The notes under the pieces are model-generated. The model did not search any database. It saw only the letters and a program-made list of their open reading frames with translations, and was not told where the DNA came from. The translations under genes were made by a program, and so were the position numbers. Shown one piece after another: positions 52,541 through 60,430 of a stretch of DNA of 64,000 nt; positions within the stretch are counted from its first letter, which is position 1; every line of letters begins with the position of its first letter. The DNA is from Mycobacteroides sp. CBMA 271 (lineage in GTDB: Bacteria; Actinomycetota; Actinomycetes; Mycobacteriales; Mycobacteriaceae): contig NZ_VTHB01000004.1 in the NCBI RefSeq assembly GCF_009729205.1, forward strand, positions 434,001-498,000, written 5' to 3'.

Positions 52541-53302
52541 GTGGATCCCTCGAGTGAACGTCCGAGCGCCCGGACCCTGGTGATCATTCCGACGTACAAC
52601 GAGCGGGAGAACCTCCCGCTGATCCTCGATCGGCTGAACAAGGCGCAACCCGACGTGCACATGCTGATCGTCGACGACGGCAGCCCGGACGGCACCGGTG
52701 ACCTCGCCGACGAGGCCGCGCTCGCCGATCCCGACCGCGTGCACGTCATGCACCGCAAGGAGAAGGGTGGCCTCGGAGCCGCCTACATTGCCGGCTTCGG
52801 CTGGGGCCTGGCGCGCCAGTACTCGGTGTTGGTGGAGATGGACGCCGACGGCAGCCATGCCCCCGAACAGCTGTCCCGACTCCTTGAGGCGGTGGACGCG
52901 GGAGCCGACCTGGCGATCGGTTCGCGCTACGTGCCCGGCGGCACCGTCGTCAACTGGCCGTGGCGGCGATTGGTGCTCTCGCGCAGCGCGAATGTCTATG
53001 CCCGGTTGGTGTTGGGCGTGAAGCCGCACGACATCACCGCCGGATACCGCGCGTATCGGCGCGAGGTACTCGAAAAGCTGGATTTGGCCGCCGTCGAATC
53101 GCATGGCTACTGCTTCCAGATCGACCTCACCCTGCGCACGATTGCGCACGGCTTCGAGGTTGCCGAGGTGCCGATTACCTTCACGGAACGTGCGATCGGT
53201 GAATCCAAGATGAGCGGATCAATCATCAATGAAGCCCTGGTCAAGGTGACCAAATGGGGTGTGCGAAGCAGGCTCGACAGGGCCCGCGGCGTCAACCGCT
53301 GA
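52541..53302 (+). CDS. dpm: Polyprenol-phosphate mannosyltransferase (dolichol-phosphate mannose synthase type)
   Basis: A 253-residue GT2 enzyme that transfers mannose from GDP-mannose to polyprenyl phosphate; the product feeds lipomannan, lipoarabinomannan and protein O-mannosylation. Motifs: [16 protein letters not shown] (N-terminal nucleotide site), [28 protein letters not shown] (DxD-like metal site) and GSRYVPGG. There are no transmembrane helices, so membrane association probably relies on Lnt, encoded just upstream. GTG at 52541 lies about 11 bp after AAGGAG. Equivalent to the C-terminal half of M. tuberculosis Ppm1. Confidence 0.94.
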   Translation: MDPSSERPSARTLVIIPTYNERENLPLILDRLNKAQPDVHMLIVDDGSPDGTGDLADEAALADPDRVHVMHRKEKGGLGAAYIAGFGWGLARQYSVLVEMDADGSHAPEQLSRLLEAVDAGADLAIGSRYVPGGTVVNWPWRRLVLSRSANVYARLVLGVKPHDITAGYRAYRREVLEKLDLAAVESHGYCFQIDLTLRTIAHGFEVAEVPITFTERAIGESKMSGSIINEALVKVTKWGVRSRLDRARGVNR

Positions 53303-53308
53303 GAAATC

Positions 53309-54070
53309 TCAGGCGTTGCGGGCCATTAGGCCGCCGTCGACTGGAATTACCGCGCCGGTGAGGTACGAGGCCACCGGCAGGCACACGCTCAACGTCATGT
53401 GCGCTACCTCCTCGGCGCGTCCGTAACGACGCAGCGCGGTGCGTCGGCGTGCGTAGGTGCCCTTGTCGTCATCCGAGATCGCTGACGTCATCGCGGTATC
53501 GATCGGCCCAGGGCAGATGCAGTTGACCGTGATGCCGTCGCGTCCCAGGTCGACAGCCAAACTTCTGGTCAGGCCGGCCAGCCCGGACTTGGCCGCGACG
53601 TAGGGGCTATCGAACGGCGTGGCGCCAAGGGCCTCGGTCGAGGCGATGTTCACCACCCGCGGGGCGGGGGCATTGCGCAGAAATGGCAACGCCGCGCGGA
53701 CAATTCGTTGGGGTGCGGTCAGGTGGACAGCAAGCGACCGATTCCACGTGGTGTCGTAGTCGGGGTCGTCGAGCGATCTGAATGCCGCGAACCCGGCGTT
53801 GTTAATCACGATGTCCAGGCGCCCAAAATGCTCGGCTATGGCCGCGACGACGTTGGAGATCTGTGCGTCATCGGTGACATCGAGGGCCCAGGCTGCCGCG
53901 CATTCACCGAGCTCATCGGCGACGGCTTGCGCATCCTCCAGACGCAGATCGGTGACCGCAACGAAGGCGCCATCTTCGGCGAAAATCCGAGCGGTGGCTC
54001 GCCCCATGCCGCTAGCGGCACCGGTGATCAGAACGGCCGAACCCGCGACGGATCTGCCGGACGCACTCAT
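53309..54070 (-). CDS. Short-chain dehydrogenase/reductase
   Basis: A 253-residue classical SDR. The cofactor loop is TGAASGMGRAT, Asp in VTDLRLED suggests NAD preference, NNAG is at about residue 88-91, and the catalytic Ser/Tyr/Lys are in NIASTEA and SPYVAAKSGLAGLTRS. CPGPIDTAM follows. It oxidises or reduces an alcohol/ketone of unknown identity. It converges with dpm (6-bp gap) and lies just downstream of rbpA on the same strand (11-bp gap), so it may be read from the rbpA promoter. Confidence 0.88.
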   Translation of the reverse strand: MSASGRSVAGSAVLITGAASGMGRATARIFAEDGAFVAVTDLRLEDAQAVADELGECAAAWALDVTDDAQISNVVAAIAEHFGRLDIVINNAGFAAFRSLDDPDYDTTWNRSLAVHLTAPQRIVRAALPFLRNAPAPRVVNIASTEALGATPFDSPYVAAKSGLAGLTRSLAVDLGRDGITVNCICPGPIDTAMTSAISDDDKGTYARRRTALRRYGRAEEVAHMTLSVCLPVASYLTGAVIPVDGGLMARNA

Positions 54071-54081
54071 TGGGGCGGTCG

Positions 54082-54417
54082 CTAGCCCCGGCGCCGGCCC
54101 TTGATCAGTTCCAGACGCTCCTTGAGCAGCTCGTCGAGCTCCTCGACGCTGCGACGCTCCAGCAGCATGTCCCAGTGGGTGCGCGGGGGCTTGACCTTCT
54201 TGGGCTCGGGCACGTCGCCGTCGAGCAGGGTGCCCTCCAGGCCATTGCGGCAGGCCCAGTTGGCCGGGATCTCGGCATCGTGGGCGAAGGGAACGTCGAA
54301 TTCCTCACCGTTGTCGGTGCGGTAGCGGGCCATGCGGCGGGGCGCCAGGTCGTGGTCACGATCGGTTTCGTAGCTGACGGCGCCGAGCCGGCTGCCTCGT
54401 AGAACACGATCTGCCAT
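54082..54417 (-). CDS. rbpA: RNA polymerase-binding protein RbpA
   Basis: A 111-residue actinobacterial transcription factor that binds RNA polymerase and the primary sigma factor and stabilises open complexes. It begins MADRVLRGSRLGAVSYETDR, has the central RbpA core with the single Cys (NWACRNGLEG) and ends with the basic linker and sigma-interaction helices THWDMLLERRSVEELDELLKERL. The ATG has the ribosome site AGGAG. An ECF-sigma-type promoter lies upstream (54481-54506), consistent with stress induction reported for this gene in actinobacteria. Confidence 0.96.
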   Translation of the reverse strand: MADRVLRGSRLGAVSYETDRDHDLAPRRMARYRTDNGEEFDVPFAHDAEIPANWACRNGLEGTLLDGDVPEPKKVKPPRTHWDMLLERRSVEELDELLKERLELIKGRRRG

Positions 54418-54480
54418 GTGTACTTCTCCTCTTCACTGCGCGATGTTGTCCGCGCTCAATTGCTTGTGGCTGTCTACCTC

Positions 54481-54506
54481 AACGCCATACCCGCGGCATT
54501 AGTTCC
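54481..54506 (-). promoter_or_regulatory. Predicted ECF sigma (SigE/SigH-type) promoter of rbpA
   Basis: On the minus strand GGGAAC (GGAAC at 54506-54502) is separated by 17 bp from CGTT (54484-54481), matching the GGAAC-N16-18-CGTT pattern of stress ECF sigma promoters. The predicted leader to the rbpA ATG is about 55-60 nt. A separate perfect TATAAT (54536-54531, minus strand) further upstream may be a SigA promoter for the same gene. Confidence 0.5.
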
Positions 54507-54590
54507 CTGTTCATGCAGGTGATCACCCTCATTATAGCTGGTGAACGCCATAGTGGCCGTCACCCTGGGACAGGTGCGGCCCGCGTCGCG

Positions 54591-54893
54591 CTACAGGTCG
54601 CCGATTTCGAAGAGGACTGTGTTCAGCGTGTTCAGGACACGGAACTGACCCGTGCGCGGCAGCCACACCACGACGTTGTCTGGGCCAAGGAATTGAATGT
54701 CGAGGTCGTCGGTCACGGCGATCCTGTCCGTACGGACATATTCGATAACGCGCACGCCATCGTGCTCGACGCTGAACTCAACGGCGAGCGGCTCTATGAA
54801 GAGATTCCATTCGCCGGAGCTCGCTTCGTTCGTGATTCGAAACCTCACGGTCGGTGCGCCGGCAACGTTGAATTCGCTCACGGTGTCCATCAT
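54591..54893 (-). CDS. Hypothetical small acidic protein
   Basis: A 100-residue protein I do not recognise. It is rich in beta-prone segments (VRFRITNEASSGEWNLFIEP, RVIEYVRTDRIAVTDDLDIQF), has no signal peptide, cysteine or membrane helix, and carries a net negative charge. Two adjacent ATG codons occur at 54893 and 54890; the ribosome site is weak. It lies between rbpA and a divergent zinc-ribbon-like gene and has no obvious partner. A real gene is favoured by its balanced composition compared with the overlapping plus-strand frame. Confidence 0.5.
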   Translation of the reverse strand: MMDTVSEFNVAGAPTVRFRITNEASSGEWNLFIEPLAVEFSVEHDGVRVIEYVRTDRIAVTDDLDIQFLGPDNVVVWLPRTGQFRVLNTLNTVLFEIGDL

Positions 54894-54930
54894 GAAGCAG
54901 CCTCACATGTCACCACTACGCTTCTGACTC

Positions 54931-55260
54931 GTGGCACGTCGCAAACATGCTCAGCCCTGCAAGTGGTGTGGGCGCGAGGTGGACGACGCCGAGTTGGGCC
55001 GCCGCCGTCAGTATTGCCGCCAATCCTGTCGCCAGCGGGCCTATGAACAGCGCGCGGCGGTCAAGGGCACCTCGGTGCCTGCCGACGCCGTGGTGCTCAC
55101 CGCCGACGAGGCGACCGATCTGGCCGATCGGGTGTTTCAGGCGCGCTGCGCCGCCGAGGATGTCGCGACCGCGGTCGAGGAGGGCGCGACCACCGACGAG
55201 CTGCGCCAGTTGTGCGAGGAGCTTTTGCGCGCCGCGAAGGCCGCCGACGGCTGGCGCTAG
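54931..55260 (+). CDS. Small zinc-ribbon-like protein of unknown function
   Basis: A 109-residue protein. Residues 10-33 contain CKWCGREV and YCRQSCRQRAYEQR, a C-x2-C-x16-C-x3-C arrangement typical of short zinc-binding modules, followed by a helical, acidic C-terminal half (EEGATTDELRQLCEELLRAAK). The basic patch after the cysteines could bind nucleic acid. The GTG at 54931 has TACGCT 8 nt upstream (54917-54922), suggesting leaderless transcription. I cannot assign a function. Confidence 0.65.
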   Translation: MARRKHAQPCKWCGREVDDAELGRRRQYCRQSCRQRAYEQRAAVKGTSVPADAVVLTADEATDLADRVFQARCAAEDVATAVEEGATTDELRQLCEELLRAAKAADGWR

Positions 55261-55311
55261 TCCCGTCGAATCAGCGCGAGATTAAACCTTCACGGAATCC
55301 ACACGCGCCCA

Positions 55312-55317
55312 TAACTT
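55312..55317 (+). promoter_or_regulatory. Predicted -10 element of the ssu operon (leaderless)
   Basis: TAACTT lies exactly 7 nt before the ATG at 55325 and no ribosome site is present, so the operon message probably starts at the AUG. Confidence 0.5.
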
Positions 55318-55324
55318 TGCACCA

Positions 55325-56152
55325 ATGACCACGCGCGATTCATTGGTGGCTGCCTCCGCGCCTGCTGCCGATACTCCGGTGGCCTCGCGGCGGGAGTGGA
55401 TCCGGGGCCGTCGCTGGGAGATCATCCGATTTCTCTCACCGTTCGCGGTGCTCCTCCTGTGGCAGGCGGGCAGCGTCGGGGGCCTCATCGACCCGGACAT
55501 CCTGCCGGCGCCCTCGACGATCGCGCGGGCCGGAATCGAGTTGATCGGCAATGGCCAGCTCGCCGAGGCGCTGCGGGTCTCCGGGGTCCGTGCCGCCGAG
55601 GGCCTGCTGCTGGGCGGCACCATCGGAGTCCTGCTGGGGGCTATGGTCGGCTTGTCCAGGTTGGTGGACGCGGTAGTCGACCCGACCATGCAGATGGTTC
55701 GGGCGCTGCCGCACCTGGGGCTCATCCCGCTCTTCATCGTGTGGTTCGGTATCGGCGAGCTGCCCAAGGTGCTGATGGTGGCCCTTGGGGCGGCGTTCCC
55801 GCTGTACCTCAACACCACCTCGGCCATCCGGCAGGTAGACCCCAAACTGTTCGAAACCGCTCAGGTGCTTGGATTTTCGTTCTGGCAGCGCTTGCGTGTA
55901 ATCGTCGTCCCCAGTGCGACGCCGCAGGTCCTAGTCGGATTGCGGCAGTCGTTGGCGCTGTCCTGGCTCACTCTCATCGTCGCCGAGCAGATCAACGCGG
56001 ATGCCGGGGTGGGTTTCCTCATCAACAATGCTCGCGATTTTCTGCGGATCGACGTCATCATCTTCGGCCTGGTGGTCTACGCACTGTTGGGCATCATCAC
56101 CGACGCCGTCGTGCGTGTGCAGGAGCGCCGCGCCCTGCGGTACCGATCATGA
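55325..56152 (+). CDS. ssuC: Aliphatic sulfonate ABC transporter permease SsuC
   Basis: A 275-residue BPD-type permease with six helices and a 35-residue cytoplasmic N-terminus. The EAA-type coupling loop is FETAQVLGFSFWQRLRVIVVPSATPQ (residues about 180-205). It carries alkanesulfonates across the membrane with SsuA and SsuB. It is the first gene of a four-gene operon ending in the desulfonating monooxygenase SsuD, which makes the sulfonate assignment firmer here than for the importer at 9743. Confidence 0.9.
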   Translation: MTTRDSLVAASAPAADTPVASRREWIRGRRWEIIRFLSPFAVLLLWQAGSVGGLIDPDILPAPSTIARAGIELIGNGQLAEALRVSGVRAAEGLLLGGTIGVLLGAMVGLSRLVDAVVDPTMQMVRALPHLGLIPLFIVWFGIGELPKVLMVALGAAFPLYLNTTSAIRQVDPKLFETAQVLGFSFWQRLRVIVVPSATPQVLVGLRQSLALSWLTLIVAEQINADAGVGFLINNARDFLRIDVIIFGLVVYALLGIITDAVVRVQERRALRYRS

Positions 56153-56162
56153 AAGGAGAATC

Positions 56163-56912
56163 ATGACAGCGGTTTTCGAAATCACCGAGCTGTCTCGGGA
56201 ATTCGTGACGCCGGCGGCCGAGCTGCGATCGGTGACCAAGTGGTACGGACGCAACCGGGTGCTGGACGACGTCTCACTGCGGGTCGGCCGGGGCGAGATC
56301 GTCGCGTTGGTGGGCCGCAGCGGGTCGGGCAAGTCGACGGTACTGCGGGTGCTGTCGGGGCTGGCCGGTGACCATGACGGCGAACGCGAGGTGCGGGGCG
56401 CCCCCGCGGTGGCCTTCCAGGAGCCGCGGCTGTTTCCGTGGCGCTCGGTGCGCGACAACGTGTCGTACGGGCTGACCCGCACCAAACTATCTAAGACGGA
56501 AGCACTTTCTCGGGTTGATCGGGCACTCGATGAGGTAGGGCTCGCCGAGAAGGCGCAGGCGTGGCCGCTGACGCTCTCGGGTGGGCAGGCGCAGCGAGTG
56601 TCCCTGGCCCGGGCGCTTGTCGCGGAGCCGCAGCTGCTGTTGCTCGATGAACCGTTCGGCGCCCTCGATGCGCTGACCCGGCTGTCGATGCACCGACTGC
56701 TGCTGAGTTTGTGGCGGGAACACGAATTCGGCGTGCTGCTCGTCACTCACGACGTGGACGAGGCGATATCGCTGGCCGACACCATTCTGGTCCTGGACGA
56801 GGGCCGGCTGGCGCACACCTTGCGCATCCGCAATCCCCGTAAACCACACGGCAAGCATGACGCCGAAACCGAAAAGTATCGAGGTGAACTGCTTGCGCAG
56901 CTTGGTGTTTAA
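56163..56912 (+). CDS. ssuB: Aliphatic sulfonate ABC transporter ATPase SsuB
   Basis: A 249-residue ATPase: Walker A GRSGSGKST, Q loop AFQEPRLFPWRSV, signature LSGGQAQRVSLARAL, Walker B LLLLDEPFGALD and H loop LLVTHDVDEA. The LFPWRSV segment is typical of SsuB. The ATG at 56163 has AAAGGAG 5 bp upstream; the open frame to 56001 lies inside ssuC and is rejected. Its 3' end overlaps the start of the binding protein gene. Confidence 0.9.
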   Translation: MTAVFEITELSREFVTPAAELRSVTKWYGRNRVLDDVSLRVGRGEIVALVGRSGSGKSTVLRVLSGLAGDHDGEREVRGAPAVAFQEPRLFPWRSVRDNVSYGLTRTKLSKTEALSRVDRALDEVGLAEKAQAWPLTLSGGQAQRVSLARALVAEPQLLLLDEPFGALDALTRLSMHRLLLSLWREHEFGVLLVTHDVDEAISLADTILVLDEGRLAHTLRIRNPRKPHGKHDAETEKYRGELLAQLGV

Positions 56913-57918
56913 GACATTCGTCGGCGCAACCGTGATCTCGCTGGCGCTGGCGGCGTGCAGCTCTGGTCGCGATGACAAAGGCGATTCCGGTGTACCGCAG
57001 CCGGTCCCGCTCTCCGCGCTGACCGGCCTCACGCTGCATGTGGGGGACCAGAAGGGTGGCACCGAGGCACTGCTGCGCGCGGCGGGGGAGCTCGACAATG
57101 TGCCGTACAAGATCGAGTTTTCCACGTTCACCTCGGGTCCTCCACAGATCGAGGCGGCGACCGCGGGCAAGATCGACTTTGCCGTCACGGGTAACACGCC
57201 ACCCATCTTCGGGGCGGCGGCGAAGGCGAAAATCAAAGTGGTGTCCGGGTATACGAATGATGCCTCCGGCGATCAGATCCTGGTGCCCGCCGATTCCACC
57301 ATCCATTCCGTCGCGGACTTGCGCGGAAAGAAGGTGGTCGTCGGCAAGGGCAGCTCGGCACATGGGCATCTGCTGCTTCAGCTGCAGAAGGCTAACCTCA
57401 CCGTCAAGGACATCCAGGTGGTGTTCTTGCAGCCGGCCGATGCGTTCACCGCGTTGAGCCAGGGCCAGACCGACGCCTGGGCGATCTGGGATCCGTATAC
57501 CGCCATCGCCGAGAAACAGCTCAAGGTACGCACATTGGTGACGGCATCCGGTGTTTCTAACGGGTACGGATTCGGTGTCGCCTCGCAGGCGGCGCTGCGC
57601 GATGCCCAACGCAATACGGCTCTTTCGGATCTGGTGCAGCGCATCGCCAGAGCCAGCGCATGGGCCGCGGCGCATCAGCAAGAGTGGTACGCGAAGTATG
57701 CCGCCGCCATCGGGATCGACCCTGCAGCAGCTGAGCTGGCGCAGTCGCGCAGCCTGCGCCTGGCGATACCACTTAGCTCCGAGGTGACCGCGTCCGAGCA
57801 GAAGCTCGCCGATCTGTTCGCGCAGTCCGGCCAGATCCAGGGCAAGCCCGCGTTTTCCGATTTCGTAGACAACCGTTTCAACGACGCGCTTGCGCAGTTC
57901 TTCACCACAAAGACGTAG
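56884..57918 (+). CDS. ssuA: Aliphatic sulfonate-binding lipoprotein SsuA
   Basis: A roughly 344-residue binding protein. The signal peptide ends in ALAAC, a lipobox whose Cys is the lipid anchor. The mature part begins LTLHVGDQKGGTEALLRAAG and contains EFSTFTSGPPQIEAATAGKIDFAVTGNTPPIF, the SsuA-type ligand groove. The start is uncertain: GTG 56884 gives a 25-residue signal peptide and is preferred; ATG 56857 and TTG 56896 are in frame. All overlap or abut the ssuB end, implying coupled translation. Confidence 0.86.
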   Translation: MNCLRSLVFKTFVGATVISLALAACSSGRDDKGDSGVPQPVPLSALTGLTLHVGDQKGGTEALLRAAGELDNVPYKIEFSTFTSGPPQIEAATAGKIDFAVTGNTPPIFGAAAKAKIKVVSGYTNDASGDQILVPADSTIHSVADLRGKKVVVGKGSSAHGHLLLQLQKANLTVKDIQVVFLQPADAFTALSQGQTDAWAIWDPYTAIAEKQLKVRTLVTASGVSNGYGFGVASQAALRDAQRNTALSDLVQRIARASAWAAAHQQEWYAKYAAAIGIDPAAAELAQSRSLRLAIPLSSEVTASEQKLADLFAQSGQIQGKPAFSDFVDNRFNDALAQFFTTKT

Positions 57919-57931
57919 AAGGGTATTCATC

Positions 57932-59029
57932 GTGGCCGCCAAGTTTTTCTGGTTTCTCCCCACCAACGGAGACAGCCGCTCGATCGTCGGCGCCTCGCAT
58001 GCGTCAGCGCACCACACCATCCCGGCGGGGTACCGGGAGCCGACCCTGCGTTATCTCGGCGAGATCGCGCGCGCAGCCGATCGGCTGGGCTTCGAGGGCG
58101 TGCTGACCCCCACCGGAACATGGTGTGAAGATGCGTGGCTGACCGCGGCGGGGCTGCTGGAGCAGACCGAGCGCCTAAGATTTCTGGTGGCTTTCCGGCC
58201 GGGGTTGGTTCCGCCGACACTGGCCGCGCAGCAGGCGGCGACCCTGCAGCGCTTCTCGAATGGGCGACTGCTGCTGAACGTCGTCAGCGGTGGCGATGAC
58301 GCCGAGCAGCGCCGCTTCGGGGACTGGCTCACTCACGACGAGCGCTACGAGCGCACCGGGGAGTTCCTGCAGATTGTCCGTGACATTTGGAAGGGCGATC
58401 CCGTCAACCATTCCGGGAAGCACTACACGGTGACCGATGCGCGCGTGTCGGATCCGCCAACGCCGTTGCCGCAGTTGTATTTCGGTGGCTCGTCTCCGGC
58501 GGCGCTGCCCATCGCGGCCGATCACGTGGACGTGTACCTCACCTGGGGTGAGCCGCCCGCTGCGGCTGCCGCGAAGATCGAGAGAGTGCGGGCCCTGGCC
58601 AAGGAGCGGGGGCGCAGCCTGCGGTTCGGTATCCGGCTGCACACCATCAGCCGCGATACCTCCGAGGCGGCGTGGGCCGTCGCCCGCTCGTTGGTCGACG
58701 AGCTCACCTCCGATCAGGTTGCCACCGCCACGGCGCTACACGCGAAATCGGAATCCGAGGGGCAGCGGCGCATGACGGCGCTGCACGGTGGGCGGCTCGA
58801 CAAGCTGGAGATCTACCCGAACCTGTGGGCCGGTGTCGGCCTGGTGCGCGGTGGCGCGGGTACGGCGCTAGTGGGCAGTCACGAAGAGGTCGCCAACCTG
58901 ATCTCCGAGTATCACGCGCTCGGGTTCGACGAGTTCATCCTCTCCGGCTATCCGCACCTGGAAGAGGCCTACTGGTTTGCCGAGGGAGTGCTGCCGCTGC
59001 TCAAGAAGCGGGGAGCGCTGGCCGCCTAA
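57932..59029 (+). CDS. ssuD: FMNH2-dependent alkanesulfonate monooxygenase SsuD
   Basis: A 365-residue bacterial luciferase-like TIM-barrel monooxygenase that releases sulfite from alkanesulfonates using FMNH2 and O2. It begins AAKFFWFLPTNGDSRSI, and HTIPAGYREPTLRYLGEIARAAD, GTWCEDAW, LVAFRPGLVPPTLAAQQAAT and NVVSGGDDAEQRRFGD are characteristic of SsuD, as is RTGEFLQIVRDIW. The GTG at 57932 has AGAAGGG about 8 bp upstream. The flavin reductase SsuE is not in the operon and must be supplied from elsewhere. It overlaps the convergent gene by 4 bp. Confidence 0.93.
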   Translation: MAAKFFWFLPTNGDSRSIVGASHASAHHTIPAGYREPTLRYLGEIARAADRLGFEGVLTPTGTWCEDAWLTAAGLLEQTERLRFLVAFRPGLVPPTLAAQQAATLQRFSNGRLLLNVVSGGDDAEQRRFGDWLTHDERYERTGEFLQIVRDIWKGDPVNHSGKHYTVTDARVSDPPTPLPQLYFGGSSPAALPIAADHVDVYLTWGEPPAAAAAKIERVRALAKERGRSLRFGIRLHTISRDTSEAAWAVARSLVDELTSDQVATATALHAKSESEGQRRMTALHGGRLDKLEIYPNLWAGVGLVRGGAGTALVGSHEEVANLISEYHALGFDEFILSGYPHLEEAYWFAEGVLPLLKKRGALAA

Positions 59030-59913
59030 CCCAAATGTGCGCTCTCGTCGCTGAGATCATTGTGCTGCAACCCCATTGGCGTTGACGCGGGCAGGTCGCC
59101 TCCCGCGATAACCTGGCGGGTGATGGGAGTGAGGGTGCGAAAGAGTGCCTCTACCTCGTCGTCGGTGAGGGCGTCGAGCGTGGGTAGCGATGCCGCATTG
59201 GTCCGGTTCTCGATATCGGCCTTGAGGTCTCGGCCCAGCGGAGCCAGCGTGCCGTCGGCGCTCAGTAGGCCACGGGCGATGAGTCCCTGTTCGATGGCGG
59301 TCCATTCGGCATCGTCGTAGTCGCGGGTGCGCATGATGATTTCCTTGGGCACCTTCCCGGCCGCCGCATGGAGCACATTGGACTCACGCCCAGTGATGTT
59401 CGAGGCGACGAGTCCGGCGACGTGGGCATCGCCGCGCTGTTCACGCAGCAGCGTGGCCGCATGCCATAGCGCAGCAATGGGTTCGTCGGGCCACGGCGCG
59501 GCGGTCAGGGCGGCGTAGAGCGGCCGACCGGGCACTGCGGCGTTGCGGGCGGCTTTGCCGAGCAATTGGGCAGCGGCGTATAGGTTTTCGTCATCGATCA
59601 GGCCGTAGCGCCGCAACGCCGCGACGGCACCGGACTGCCGGGCGGTCAGGGCCTGTTCGGGGCTGACCGAGTCCCAGGCGCCAGCGAGCGATCTGGCGAC
59701 CCGGAATGAGGCAAAGTTGTAGAAGATGGCCTCGACGACGGGCGGCGCGACCCTGCCAAGAGGAGCAGATCGGGTGGCGAAGTACCCCCGCCAGAAGCCG
59801 CGATAGCCGAGTTCATCCGCCGCGGCGCGCGCCTCGGGCGCGAAGTAGGTGATTGCGTGCACCGGCTCGAACCGCTCGTAGAAGTGTCGGGCCAGGGCTG
59901 CGGTGCGTGCCAT
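59026..59913 (-). CDS. SCO6745-type helical protein
   Basis: A 295-residue protein matching the pattern of the actinobacterial SCO6745 family, whose function is unknown. It opens RTAALARHFYERFEPVHAITYFAPEARAAADELGYRGFWRGYFATRSAPLG, a conserved start, and has a winged-helix-like C-terminal region (EIIMRTRDYDDAEWTAIEQGLIARGLLSADG). It may bind DNA or a small ligand. It converges with ssuD and diverges from the PPOX gene at 59982. No cysteine pair, signal peptide or membrane segment was seen. Confidence 0.65.
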   Translation of the reverse strand: MARTAALARHFYERFEPVHAITYFAPEARAAADELGYRGFWRGYFATRSAPLGRVAPPVVEAIFYNFASFRVARSLAGAWDSVSPEQALTARQSGAVAALRRYGLIDDENLYAAAQLLGKAARNAAVPGRPLYAALTAAPWPDEPIAALWHAATLLREQRGDAHVAGLVASNITGRESNVLHAAAGKVPKEIIMRTRDYDDAEWTAIEQGLIARGLLSADGTLAPLGRDLKADIENRTNAASLPTLDALTDDEVEALFRTLTPITRQVIAGGDLPASTPMGLQHNDLSDESAHLG

Positions 59914-59981
59914 TGATTCAGTGAACCATGCTGGTCTGTCAGTTCGCTGCGGTTGTCAGTGCCGGCTCGTAGGGTGGTCGT

Positions 59982-60416
59982 ATGGGATTGAGTGTGGAAG
60001 AACGACAGGCATTTCTGGCCGAACCCCATGTGGCGGCCATCTCGGTGAGTGGCGGGCCGGACCGCGCTCCGCTGACGGTGCCGATCTGGTACTACTACAC
60101 CGCTGGTGGCGAGCTGTGGGTTCCGACGGGCAAGGGCTCGCGCAAGCATCAACTGATCGAGGCCGCGGGTCGGCTGACGCTGATGGTCGATCGGGAACAG
60201 CCCACGGTGCGGTACGTGAGTGTGGAGGGACCGGTCACCAAGATCGAGCCGCTCGGGCACGATCAGCATCGGCAAGTGGCCGCGCGGTATATCCCCGAAG
60301 AACTGCTCGAGGGCTACCTCAAGTACTCGGAGGGATACGGCGAGCAGATCGCGGTGTACGTTTCCCCGGAACACTGGCTCTCGGCGGACCTTGGCGGCCC
60401 CGAGAACTGGGGCTAG
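59982..60416 (+). CDS. PPOX-family split-barrel protein
   Basis: A 144-residue FMN- or F420-binding split-barrel protein: EPHVAAISVSGGPDRAPLTVPIWYYYTAGGELWVPTGKGSRKHQLI is the cofactor-binding half, followed by RLTLMVDREQPTVRYVSVEGPV. It probably catalyses a small-molecule redox step. TAGGGT at 59970-59975 lies 6 nt before the ATG, indicating a leaderless message. It converges with the S15-type hydrolase gene. Substrate unknown. Confidence 0.82.
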   Translation: MGLSVEERQAFLAEPHVAAISVSGGPDRAPLTVPIWYYYTAGGELWVPTGKGSRKHQLIEAAGRLTLMVDREQPTVRYVSVEGPVTKIEPLGHDQHRQVAARYIPEELLEGYLKYSEGYGEQIAVYVSPEHWLSADLGGPENWG

Positions 60417-60430
60417 CGCGGGGCGTTCCC

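Noticed and set aside
54513..55046. Plus-strand open frame opposite the small gene at 54591-54893
   Set aside because: Composition is poor, there is no ribosome site, and it crosses the start of the zinc-ribbon gene in another frame.
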